DNA of 64,000 nt from Phycisphaerales bacterium (GCA_023135165.1 JAGLTS010000045.1:1-64000); one strand, 5' to 3'. Shown: positions 9,894-18,802, counted from the stretch's first letter. Notes: a model not told the origin generated them from the letters alone. Translations and numbers: made by a program.

Positions 9894-10373
9894 ATGCCCT
9901 GCTACCTCTTCACTTTCCATGCCTACGGCACGTGGATGCCGGATCGCCCGCAAGGCTATGTGCATCACACCAGCGGGTTGCAGCCGCGTGATCCGGCAAT
10001 GGCGGAGCGATATCGCGCCAAACAAGCTGCGCAGATGGTGAACTTCACCCATCAGATGCAGCAGTGCTTGGTGGATGCAGCGATTCAGGCACAGACACAC
10101 GTGCAGACCACGGTGCATGCGGTTGCGACTGATCCGACGCACGTTCACGTTCTTGTGAGTTGGAATCACGCTCGCACGTGGGAGTCGATTCGGCGCAGCT
10201 TGCGCCACTCGTTCTCACGTGCGCTGAATGGGCAATTCACGAAACGCGCGTGGTTTGCAGCACAAGGTTCACGCAAGCGCATACGCGACCACGCGCACTT
10301 CGATCACTTGACGAACGTCTATCTCCCGGACCATCGCGGAGTCGTGTCGATCAACTCACGAAGCGAACCATAG
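9894..10373 (+). mobile_element. REP-associated tyrosine transposase (RAYT, Y1_Tnp family)
   Basis: MPCYLFTFHAYGTWMPDRPQGYVHH...; HUH-type motif DPTHVHVLV; candidate catalytic Tyr in HFDHLTNVYLPDHRG; flanked by inverted REP hairpins. Confidence 0.85.
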
Positions 10374-10395
10374 CCGGGCTGCTACGCAGCCCAGG
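10371..10395 (-). repeat. REP hairpin (right, inverted copy flanking the RAYT)
   Basis: Reverse complement reads CCTG-GGC-TGCGTAGCA-GCC-CGGCTA; same flanks and apex as the left copy, different but complementary stem. TAG at 10371-10373 is the RAYT stop. Confidence 0.8.
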
Positions 10396-10401
10396 AGTCG
10401 G

Positions 10402-11958
10402 TCAGCCTGTCGGCGACCATGTCTCTTTGAACTCGCGGACCGCCTTGGTGATCTTCTCACGCAGATCGTCGGTCAGCTCGCGCGCCTCATTGAGCTCATC
10501 CCAGAGCGGTTTGCACGGACCGTGCATGTACTCGCGCATCGCCTTCTCAAAGTCAAGCACTTTGTCCGCCTTCACATCGTCGAGCAGTCCCTGTGTGCCG
10601 GCGAAGATCGAGATGACCTGATCGATCACGTGGTAAGGCACGTATTGCGGCTGCAACAGCAGTTGCACCATGCGTTCGCCGCGGTCGAGTTGGGCTTGCG
10701 TCGCCTTGTCAAGCTCCGTGCCGAGCTGGGCGAAGGCTTCAAGCTCACGGTATGCAGCGAGATCCAGTCGCAACGTACCGGCGATCTGCTTCATCGCCTT
10801 GACCTGCGCGTTGGAGCCGACGCGCGAGACGGAGATGCCGACGTTCACCGCGGGGCGGATGCCGGCGAAGAAGAGATCCGGTTCGAGGTAGATCTGCCCG
10901 TCCGTGATGGAGATGACGTTGGTGGGGATGTACGCGGAGACATCGCCTTCCTGCGTTTCGATGATGGGCAGCGCCGTGAGGCTGCCGGCGCCGTGCTCGT
11001 CGGAGAGCTTGGTGGCGCGTTCGAGGAGTCTGCTGTGAAGGTAGAAGACGTCGCCGGGGTAGGCCTCGCGCCCGGGCGGACGACGGAGCAGCAGCGAGAG
11101 TTGGCGGTAGGCCGTCGCCTGCTTGGAAAGGTCATCGTAGATGCACAGGACGTGCTTGGGCGTCTTGCCTTCCTTGCCGAGCCACATGAAGTACTCGCCC
11201 ATCGCGCAGCCGGAGTACGGGGCGATGTACTGGAGCGGGGCGGGATCGGCAGCCGACGCGTTGACGATGATCGTGTAGTCCATCGCGCCGTGCTTGCGAA
11301 GCGTCTGGACGACACCCGCGACTGTGGATTCCTTCTGACCGATCGCAACGTAGATGCAGACGACAGCATCATCGGTGCCCCACCATTCCTTTTGGTTGAT
11401 GATGGCGTCGATGGCGATGGCCGTCTTTCCCGTCTTGCGGTCGCCGATGATGAGTTCGCGCTGCCCACGCCCGATGGGGATCATCGAGTCGATGGCCTTA
11501 AGCCCGGTCTGGAGCGGCTCCTTCACCGGCTGACGCGCCGCAATGCCGGGTGCGATGACATCGACCTTTCGGCTGGCGGTCGCCTCGATCGCAGGCCCGC
11601 CGTCGATCGGCTCGCCGAGCGGGTTGACGACGCGCCCCAGCAGCGCCTCGCCGACGGGCACTTCGAGGAGCCTGCCGGTCGACTTGACCGTGTCTCCTTC
11701 TTCGACCGCGAGATAATCGCCGTAGATCACCGCACCGACGGTGTCGAGTTCCAGGTTGAAGACTTGCCCCATCACCGTGCCGTGGTCCGTCTCGAATGCG
11801 AGCAGTTCGCCCGCCATCGCTTCGGACAGGCCGTAGATCCTCGCGATTCCGTCGCCGACCTCGACGACTCGCCCGATTTCCGAGACCTCCAACTCATCCC
11901 GGTAGTTGGCGATCTCGCCTTGGATGATCGTCCCGATTTCGTCAGTTCTGATCTTCAC
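10402..11958 (-). CDS. atpA: F0F1 ATP synthase subunit alpha
   Basis: [44 protein letters not shown]...[18 protein letters not shown]...[42 protein letters not shown]. Likely GTG start at 11958; the track's ATG at 12183 adds a non-conserved extension. Confidence 0.95.
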   Translation of the reverse strand: MKIRTDEIGTIIQGEIANYRDELEVSEIGRVVEVGDGIARIYGLSEAMAGELLAFETDHGTVMGQVFNLELDTVGAVIYGDYLAVEEGDTVKSTGRLLEVPVGEALLGRVVNPLGEPIDGGPAIEATASRKVDVIAPGIAARQPVKEPLQTGLKAIDSMIPIGRGQRELIIGDRKTGKTAIAIDAIINQKEWWGTDDAVVCIYVAIGQKESTVAGVVQTLRKHGAMDYTIIVNASAADPAPLQYIAPYSGCAMGEYFMWLGKEGKTPKHVLCIYDDLSKQATAYRQLSLLLRRPPGREAYPGDVFYLHSRLLERATKLSDEHGAGSLTALPIIETQEGDVSAYIPTNVISITDGQIYLEPDLFFAGIRPAVNVGISVSRVGSNAQVKAMKQIAGTLRLDLAAYRELEAFAQLGTELDKATQAQLDRGERMVQLLLQPQYVPYHVIDQVISIFAGTQGLLDDVKADKVLDFEKAMREYMHGPCKPLWDELNEARELTDDLREKITKAVREFKETWSPTG

Positions 11959-12234
11959 AGCACAGTTCCTCGGTTGCGGTCTGAGCCGGGTCATGGAGCG
12001 CATCATGGTCGCGTCCATCGAAGCTGCTAGCGTAGCGTTTCGCCGCACAACTGTCGCCCCGGCACCGCGCCAAACGGGTATCGGCATCGGCAACATGACC
12101 GAAATGCCCAAGTTTGGGACACATGCTACCGCTGCGGGTGTGCTACATTTTGATGTGGACTTGGCTTCAGTGGAAGCTAACACGAGAGCGTCCGGTCGCA
12201 GCCGGCCGCCGACAACATCGTTGGGAGGATCGAC

Positions 12235-12741
12235 ATGACGTTACTTCATCAGCGGTCAGAGGAAGTGGTGCAGCGTGAACGGGCTATCGCGGCGCAGCGA
12301 GCGCGATGGGAGTACTACAAGCCGGCCATTCTCATCGGCATCGCAGGCGTCATCTGGCTGCTGGCTACGGCGGTGACCGGCACATGGGAGTCGGCGCTCG
12401 CCTACCTGATCGCGTGGGGAATCACGGCCGTCATCGCGCTGTTCGTCTACTGGTTGTGCACCATGTGCTGGCTGGGAGTGGATGCCCCGTTGGGCTTGAT
12501 GACCGTGCGTCTGGCTGGGATCACCTCGGTCGTGATGCTGGCGAGCGCCGCAATGGACGCGATCGGCTTCAGCTTCGTCGGGTTGGCTTGGGTCTTCAAG
12601 ATCCCGGTGCTCGTCGGACTGTATTCGCTGTTGCTGGTCATCTTCTTTGACCTGGAGCTGCGCGACGCGATCGGCGTGTCGATCCTGCTGCTGGTCGTAC
12701 CGACAGCGCTGTGGATATTGTTGATCGTGCTCGCCTTCTAG
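12235..12741 (+). CDS. Hypothetical multi-TM membrane protein (paralogue of next gene)
   Basis: Four or more hydrophobic helices; shares KPxxLIxIAG...FxYWxCxxxWxGxDAPLxLxxxRL...xLxxRDAxG with the 12800-13402 product. Confidence 0.6.
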   Translation: MTLLHQRSEEVVQRERAIAAQRARWEYYKPAILIGIAGVIWLLATAVTGTWESALAYLIAWGITAVIALFVYWLCTMCWLGVDAPLGLMTVRLAGITSVVMLASAAMDAIGFSFVGLAWVFKIPVLVGLYSLLLVIFFDLELRDAIGVSILLLVVPTALWILLIVLAF

Positions 12742-12799
12742 TTTCTCTCGTAGCACGCTCCCGCCTGTAGGCGAGGGGCATCTGCTGGATGCTCATGCC

Positions 12800-13402
12800 A
12801 TGGCGCACTGTCCACGCTGCCACTCGACGATCCCATCCGACGAGACCACCTGCCGAATCTGCGGCTTTGACATGGTCACTGGCGAGATGACCACGCCGGT
12901 GACCGCCGAGCGCGCCCGACGCCTCGACCGATCGCGTCAGCGTAACGCTGAGTGGTCGCGCCGGCGCATGCGATGGACGTACCGCAAACCGCTGCTCATG
13001 ATCCTCATCGCAGGCGGGATCTTGCTGACGATCATCGGCGTCATGCACGATCCAGTGGCCGCGGTCGTCACGGCGATCTTCTACCTGATCGTCGAGCTAC
13101 CGATCGGCCTGCTGGTCTTCTGGTCGTGCAGCACCCTCTGGATCGGCATGGATGCGCCGCTGCATCTCACAGCGCTGCGCCTCACAGCGGTGTACGCGGT
13201 GGCGAACCTTGTCGGGTTTGTGCTCGGTCTCACGCCCATTCCGTTTCTCGGAGGGCTGTTCATGTTGTTCGTGTATGTCGGGCTGCTCATGGACCTGCTC
13301 GATCTTGACGTGCGTGACGCGGTCGGCCTGGCGATTGCCACATTCCTCGTCAAGTTCGCCATCATCAGTGTGATCTACGCCGCCGTAATGGGGCTATTCT
13401 GA
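12800..13402 (+). CDS. Zinc-ribbon multi-TM membrane protein
   Basis: N-terminal CPRCHSTIPSDETTCRICGFD zinc ribbon followed by hydrophobic helices. Confidence 0.65.
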   Translation: MAHCPRCHSTIPSDETTCRICGFDMVTGEMTTPVTAERARRLDRSRQRNAEWSRRRMRWTYRKPLLMILIAGGILLTIIGVMHDPVAAVVTAIFYLIVELPIGLLVFWSCSTLWIGMDAPLHLTALRLTAVYAVANLVGFVLGLTPIPFLGGLFMLFVYVGLLMDLLDLDVRDAVGLAIATFLVKFAIISVIYAAVMGLF

Positions 13403-13426
13403 TATGACGCTTATCGAGGCCTGACC

Positions 13427-14287
13427 ATGCATATCCGAATCGTCTTTCTCTGGTCGATGATCATCTCACTGTCGCTCGCCGCGCTCATGGGCATTTTCGC
13501 GCTTGTGTTCGGGGGCGACAGTTGGTTCGCACAGCGCATCCTCATCACGGCGCTGCTCGTCGGCGGGTTCAGCATTGTCGCGCTGATGGCGGCGGTCGTG
13601 ATCGAACGGAAGCGACTTGTCCCGCTCATGTGGTGCGGCATCGGCTGCGCGGGCGCGGCTCTGCTCGGCTGGCTGATCCTGCTCTGGGGTGATGGCGTCA
13701 TGGACTGGGAGATCGAGGAGCTGATCCTCAAGTCATCGATGACCGCCGCGCTCGCAGCGATCGGATTGACCCATGCCGGGCTGATGTTCTTGCCGAAGCT
13801 CTACGCGCGTTGGCGTCAGGCCGTGCGGACCGGCGCGATCGTCGCCACGGGCATCACACTGGGACTGATCATCCCCTTCATGTGGTTCGAAGACATGATC
13901 CCATACGACGCGGAATGGACCATATGGCGCACGATCGGCGTGTTCGCGATCCTCGGCTCGGCAGGGACGATCGTCACGCCGGTCCTGTGGAAGCTCCAGT
14001 CGATACAGGTCCACGCCTCAGCCGAATCCATCCCACATCGCGTGCTCGTGGGGATCACATGCCCGCGCTGTCAGACCGAGGCGATGCTCAAGACCGGCGG
14101 GGCGAAGTGCAGCGCGTGTGGGCTGAAGATCACGATCGACGTTGAGGAACCCCGCTGCGTGTGCGGGTACCTGCTCTATCAACTCCAAGGCGACCGCTGC
14201 CCCGAGTGCGGCCGAACGATCGCCGACCGAGATCGCTGGGCAGCCCGGACGCCGAGCAACGAGCCGACGCCTCCGCCGGTCTGCTGA
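13427..14287 (+). CDS. Multi-TM membrane protein with C-terminal zinc ribbons
   Basis: Hydrophobic helices then CPRCQTEAMLKTGGAKCSACGL and CVCGYLLYQLQGDRCPECGRTI. Confidence 0.65.
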   Translation: MHIRIVFLWSMIISLSLAALMGIFALVFGGDSWFAQRILITALLVGGFSIVALMAAVVIERKRLVPLMWCGIGCAGAALLGWLILLWGDGVMDWEIEELILKSSMTAALAAIGLTHAGLMFLPKLYARWRQAVRTGAIVATGITLGLIIPFMWFEDMIPYDAEWTIWRTIGVFAILGSAGTIVTPVLWKLQSIQVHASAESIPHRVLVGITCPRCQTEAMLKTGGAKCSACGLKITIDVEEPRCVCGYLLYQLQGDRCPECGRTIADRDRWAARTPSNEPTPPPVC

Positions 14288-14339
14288 GACTGACACTTGC
14301 GCAATGATGCACGCCGGCGCAGCCGATCGCGCCGCCGCG

Positions 14340-15953
14340 CTACGGACACGGAATGTCGTAGTTCGCGAGCAGAATCCCCAAGTCGAACTGATCGACATCG
14401 CCGTCGCCGTCGAGGTCTGCCCGCGCATCGTAGTACTGGTCTTCAGGCGGTAGGTTGTACGAGGCGAGCAGGATAGCCAGGTCCAGTTGGCCCCGCGAGC
14501 CGTCACCGTCGATGTCGCCCACACAGGCAGGCGACAGATCGACCTGCACCTCGAAGCTGAACGGGTGCAATTCGCCGAACGTGTGGGCGGCTGTGGACGT
14601 GCCGGTCACCGTCAGCAATGTACCGGTCGTCACCGTGAATCGCCCGATCGTGTACGTCCCATTGCCCGTGTTCAGCGTGTCGAACCACACGGCGCTCATC
14701 GAGTCGGTGGTGACGGTCGGCCCTTCGACGAAGGCCGGAGCCTCAAAATCGCGGGCGCTGAAGACGCTGTCGAACTCCAACGATGGAAAGAGAGACCACC
14801 AGCCGCTCTGTGGCGTGTCGGCGTCAAACGTCGGGTGCTGATACAGCGTGCCGTCGATGCCGATCGTCGCGCTCGTCGAAGTCCAGTCGTCATCTTCGGT
14901 CATCACAACCTGCAGGTCGAACGTCCTGGCGCCGTCCAGCACCGGATCGTCAGCAATAGCCTCAGGCGTGATCGGCACCTCGATGAGTTGGTGGTCGATG
15001 CCCGACGGAGGCGGCGGAACGTACGCGACATACTGCGCCCAACTCCCGACGCTCGAACAGCCGTACTCGATGTACATGTAGCCGCGCTCGCCCCACATGA
15101 TGCCCCAGGAATTGCGAAGGATCCACACACCCGCCGTGCCCATCGTGTCATCCCACCCGACGAGGATGACCGCATGATTGCACGCACCCGACCCACAACC
15201 GTTGAACACACCGCTGGAGTACGCCCCGAACGCGGAATTCGCATACACACCGCATGAGACCGGGCCGTGGTCGAAGATGGCCTGCTTGATCTGGCTGACG
15301 CTCGGGGTGCCGCCGATACCGATGTTCCGCCATAAATCGAGATGGTACGGATGGTCGTACGGGCACTCGCAGGCGACATTGGCAGCCCGATAGCGGAAGT
15401 CCTCCTCAAGGACCGCGCCGCTGTCGCCACACAGGTCGGTTCGATCATGGTCGACGAGGTGGCGATACGAGAGGCTGACCGAGCCGCCCGAGCAGCTTCC
15501 GGCGGATGTGCAACTGATCAGCCACTGCTCGGAGAGATTCACGCTTTCCTCGGTCTCGATGAGGATGGCGCACTCCGTCGTCCCGATCGCGGCGAAGGCC
15601 CAGCAACTCCCGCAACCACCCTGATTGCGGATCGGCGTGCAGCCGTCGTAGTCACGCCAATCGAACGCATCGGGCAAGTCGCCACGCGTTTGGCAGGGAT
15701 CCCACGGGCCGTCATCCCAATCCGTAGGCGGGATAAAGCCGCACAGCTCGTGCAGGGGACGCTCCGTCGCCTCGTTGCGATCAATGGTGAACGTCCACCC
15801 TTCCTCCTCGCCCTGCTTGCGAAGCGCGTCGATGTCATCATCGGTGAGCTGAGCTGTGGCCACACCAGCCGTCAGCCACGCTGTCACCAACGCTGCGGGA
15901 AGGACAAAACGACGAAACGGGGACCATAGACGCTGCTGCATCAATGATGGCAT
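14340..15953 (-). CDS. Secreted papain-like (C1A) cysteine peptidase with C-terminal dockerin-type repeats
   Basis: Signal peptide; FDWRDYDGCTPIRNQGGCGSCWAFAAIGTTEC; CNHAVILVGWDD; WILRNSWGIMWGERGYMYIEYG; C-term GDIDGDGSRGQLDLAILLASY...DLDGDGDVDQFDLGILLANYDIPCP. Confidence 0.9.
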   Translation of the reverse strand: MPSLMQQRLWSPFRRFVLPAALVTAWLTAGVATAQLTDDDIDALRKQGEEEGWTFTIDRNEATERPLHELCGFIPPTDWDDGPWDPCQTRGDLPDAFDWRDYDGCTPIRNQGGCGSCWAFAAIGTTECAILIETEESVNLSEQWLISCTSAGSCSGGSVSLSYRHLVDHDRTDLCGDSGAVLEEDFRYRAANVACECPYDHPYHLDLWRNIGIGGTPSVSQIKQAIFDHGPVSCGVYANSAFGAYSSGVFNGCGSGACNHAVILVGWDDTMGTAGVWILRNSWGIMWGERGYMYIEYGCSSVGSWAQYVAYVPPPPSGIDHQLIEVPITPEAIADDPVLDGARTFDLQVVMTEDDDWTSTSATIGIDGTLYQHPTFDADTPQSGWWSLFPSLEFDSVFSARDFEAPAFVEGPTVTTDSMSAVWFDTLNTGNGTYTIGRFTVTTGTLLTVTGTSTAAHTFGELHPFSFEVQVDLSPACVGDIDGDGSRGQLDLAILLASYNLPPEDQYYDARADLDGDGDVDQFDLGILLANYDIPCP

Positions 15954-16218
15954 GCTCGAATCCTTCTGATTGATTATTCAAACGACAAGGCGATCGCCAG
16001 AAGAGGCGCAGACCCGCAGATGCCCGCTGATCGGCGGATTATCTGCATCCATGTGAGTCTACGACGTTCTTGCCCGGAATGCAACGAATTCCCTCGGATT
16101 GATTCAGTGCTCGCCTGTCCACACACCTGCGATGCACCGTTGTGCGCCTCCCCCGTTGTGGTGGTTCACGTCAAATCCGTGCGCACGGAATCGCGGAAAA
16201 CGTGTTATCGGACTAGAG

Positions 16219-16306
16219 TTTTGAGCGAGTTTCGGCCGGTTTTGGATCGTTTCGGCGCGTTTTCGATCAGTTTCAGCCCGTTTTGGGTCGGTTTTGAGCG
16301 GAAAAA
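16219..16306. repeat. Helically phased T-tract array (degenerate ~20-21 bp tandem repeat)
   Basis: T-runs begin at 16219, 16230, 16240, 16250, 16260, 16271, 16281, 16292, then an A5 run at 16302; spacing 10-11 bp throughout. Confidence 0.75.
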
Positions 16307-16432
16307 CAGGCCCCGCCCGGGACCGCGCGCGCACCGGGAAGGATGCGTGCGAAGAGCCGCAATGACCGCAGCAGTGCGCATGCCGCGTGCGATGCGGAGC
16401 GGCGTGGGGGTGGCGATGATCGCCGATGGAAC

Positions 16433-16470
16433 TGTGGGGGTTGTGGGTCGTGGGGGTCGTGGGGGTCGCG
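16433..16470. repeat. G-rich minisatellite (GTGGGGGTC)n
   Basis: tgtgggggttgtgggtcgtgggggtcgtgggggtcgcg. Confidence 0.8.
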
Positions 16471-16659
16471 GTCATTCACAACATCTCCCCACAGAAAACT
16501 GCGACCGCTGGTTGCGCTCCGCGTCGCCAGCCGGTGGCCGCGATGTGCCCGTGCGTACAATACCGGCATGCCGAGGACGGTCCTCGCCCAGACAACCGCC
16601 GAAACAGTGCGCCATAACGTCGTCTGACCCCATTTCCGCGCCCAGCGTCAGCCAATGTC

Positions 16660-17340
16660 ATGAACAAGACACATTTGCTACGGGTTGTCGCCCTCACCGC
16701 AATAGGCATTTGCCTGACGCTTGTAACGTCTCTAGGCCCGGCTTTCGTGATATTGGAATCTGAGGATTCTATCTCAACCAGACTGATTACACGTTCATCG
16801 GGTCCAGCGTGGTATGCCGACAAGCGGCATCGCATTGGAGCAGACGTATGGGGCGCCTTGGGCGTGGACGACTTACCACACCACACCTATTTCTATCGCG
16901 TAGCTGAACTCGCCGAGAATGGCATCGCGGCTCTTCCGGAGACCAGGATACCGCCGACGCCAAGCGAAGTCTTGTACAGGAGATATGTGCGGTACGACTT
17001 CGGAGTGCCGTTTCGGGCTCTGTATTGTAGCGGATCTGGTACTTATGATCTCAAGACATACCGAGTGCAGATAGAGGAGGTGCACAACGGGCTTCTGCTC
17101 ACCACTCGGCCCAATACCGCACGACATCCCTGGGACACACGAGTCCTGCCTGTCGGGGTATCCTGGATGCCATTTGTCGCTAATGTCATGTTGTATATGG
17201 GCATGGTCGGGTTGCCCTGGTGTGCTTTCCGATGGATACGCCGAAGGACGCGAGCTGCGCAGGGACGTTGCGTGCACTGCGGGTACATCGTGGCGCACTC
17301 GCCTGGCGAACGGTGTCCGGAGTGTGGTCGACCACGGTGA
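16660..17340 (+). CDS. Hypothetical membrane protein with C-terminal zinc ribbon
   Basis: N-terminal TM, second TM near the C-terminus, then CVHCGYIVAHSPGERCPECGRPR. Confidence 0.6.
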   Translation: MNKTHLLRVVALTAIGICLTLVTSLGPAFVILESEDSISTRLITRSSGPAWYADKRHRIGADVWGALGVDDLPHHTYFYRVAELAENGIAALPETRIPPTPSEVLYRRYVRYDFGVPFRALYCSGSGTYDLKTYRVQIEEVHNGLLLTTRPNTARHPWDTRVLPVGVSWMPFVANVMLYMGMVGLPWCAFRWIRRRTRAAQGRCVHCGYIVAHSPGERCPECGRPR

Positions 17341-17556
17341 GCGCCACCGGGTCGGCCGGAACGACTACCGGCTCGGGAACACATCAGCGGATAAATACAT
17401 GGTTGACCCCCATCTGTCGGGTGGCTTGCGTTGCCGGCAAGGGTGCGGTCCCGTTTCGACAGAGGGCTTGACGAGGACGGGGAGGGCGGGCGGAGAAACG
17501 TGTCGGATACCGTTTCTTGGCTCCTCCCACATTCCCGCATCTTTTCCCCATCCGCG

Positions 17557-18333
17557 CTACACCGCCTGGTTCATGTCAACAGGGAGGCCCGCTGCCTTGA
17601 GTTCGCGCGCGAGCCGAAGGCGCCATTCTGCCTGCAATGGTACAAAGAGTACTCCCTGGTAGTCGGATGGGATGTCTACGCCTTCCTCATAGAGCGCGCA
17701 TACTCTATCGCGGCCTAGTCTTCCAAGGAAGTAGCCAAGTTCGAGAATGACGTTCTGTCGTGCTCGCGGCTCGAGCCGGTCGTGAGGTGCGCCCTTCGCG
17801 CTACCAACGTCATCCGCAGTGAGCAGAACAACCGCAAACGAGACGTCGGCATTGTCAGTGAACTTCTCGATGATCGTGCGTCCTTTGTCAGGTCGCTCGT
17901 GAAGAATCACTGGTTCCAGATTCAGCCTCTCCAGGAAACGAGCTACAGCCTCCCGCCTAGCCTCATCATGTCCGTGAACGACGAAGACGCGGCTGCCTGG
18001 GAGCACCGGCTTGCGCGAGGCGACGGCCTGCTTACGCTTGGCAGTAGTCGCAAACCTCGCCAACCAGCCCAACCGGAACCGAACTGAGCGGCGAGTCTGG
18101 GACCAAGCATTCGCGTCTTCGTAGTAGTGTCCACCCACCACAAGAACGGAGTCGGGTTGTGAGCTCCACTCTGCGGATGCGCCAGTTCCCGGGTACTGCT
18201 CATCTAGCCAAACAGCGACGTTCCGGTCCCAGTTGACGAATTCCCTATGGGCACACGTCACATCGCGTGCGTCGAGCAGACGGCGCCCCTGATCGACAAG
18301 TTCCTCGTAGGTAAACTCCTTGCGTTCGTTCAT
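17557..18333 (-). CDS. TIR-like predicted nucleotide-binding protein (CAP12/Pycsar-effector type), candidate stand-alone defence effector
   Basis: RVFVVHGHDEARREAVARFLERLNLEPVILHERPDKGRTIIEKFTDNADVSFAVVLLTADDVGS...EPRARQNVILELGYFLGRLGRDRVCALYEEGVDIPSDYQGVLFVPL. Start placed at ATG 18333 (MNERKEFTYEEL). Confidence 0.85.
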   Translation of the reverse strand: MNERKEFTYEELVDQGRRLLDARDVTCAHREFVNWDRNVAVWLDEQYPGTGASAEWSSQPDSVLVVGGHYYEDANAWSQTRRSVRFRLGWLARFATTAKRKQAVASRKPVLPGSRVFVVHGHDEARREAVARFLERLNLEPVILHERPDKGRTIIEKFTDNADVSFAVVLLTADDVGSAKGAPHDRLEPRARQNVILELGYFLGRLGRDRVCALYEEGVDIPSDYQGVLFVPLQAEWRLRLARELKAAGLPVDMNQAV

Positions 18334-18341
18334 CCTAGTCC

Positions 18342-18348
18342 GCCTAAC
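18342..18348 (-). promoter_or_regulatory. Candidate integron-type recombination core site (GTTRRRY: GTTAGGC)
   Basis: Minus strand reads GTTAGGC-GGACTAGG-ATGAACG, i.e. 8 nt before the TIR start codon, next to an integron integrase fragment. Confidence 0.4.
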
Positions 18349-18489
18349 AACAACCAGAGTGACCCACATAAGATGCAGATGCCGTGTTCCTTATCTGTAC
18401 AAGATGCCTTCAAATGGCCTGACGAAGGCACGACGAAGTCTGGTCCCTCAGTGATGATCTGCTCGACTAGGTAGTTGTCCCGGTATGTC

Positions 18490-18778
18490 ATGCGGATCAG
18501 CATGAGAGCCTTCCTCACAGAGTCTCACTGCGGGGCTGCGAACGCCCGACGGGCCACGATCCAGGACATAGGTAGATCATCGTTGTCTTGACGTCCTTAT
18601 GTCTCAGGAGTTCCTGAACCGTTCGGATATCGTAACCGCCTTCGAGCAAGTGCGCTGCAAAGGAATGCCGGAACGTGTGGCGGGCGGCGCGTTTCGTCAA
18701 ACCCGCCTTGGTGACGGCGGCCCTGACGGCTTTCTGAACCGGCGAGTCGTCACTGTGGTGGGTGGATGCACGGTGCAC
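18490..18778 (-). pseudogene. Integron integrase (IntI) C-terminal fragment, 5'-truncated and frameshifted
   Basis: [63 protein letters not shown], then a one-base loss near 18571; the other frame continues [13 protein letters not shown] (IntI-type GVRSP ending). Confidence 0.8.
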
Positions 18779-18802
18779 GCGGCGGTTTCACGACTGGGGG
18801 AA

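Noticed and set aside
10522-12030. 502-aa plus-strand ORF
   Set aside because: Exact antisense shadow of atpA.
16104-16475. ORF with KRAETDRKRAET repeats
   Set aside because: It only translates the phased T-tract repeat, whose 20/21-bp unit alternation breaks frame; no other coding signal.
17340-17557. attC site 3' of the TIR gene
   Set aside because: I looked for RYYYAAC/GTTRRRY pairs with an intervening hairpin after the TIR stop and found no convincing one, so a complete cassette is not claimed.
16660-18369. CBASS/Pycsar operon around the TIR gene
   Set aside because: No nucleotide cyclase (CD-NTase or Pyc) ORF adjacent; the neighbours are a zinc-ribbon membrane protein and an integrase relic.
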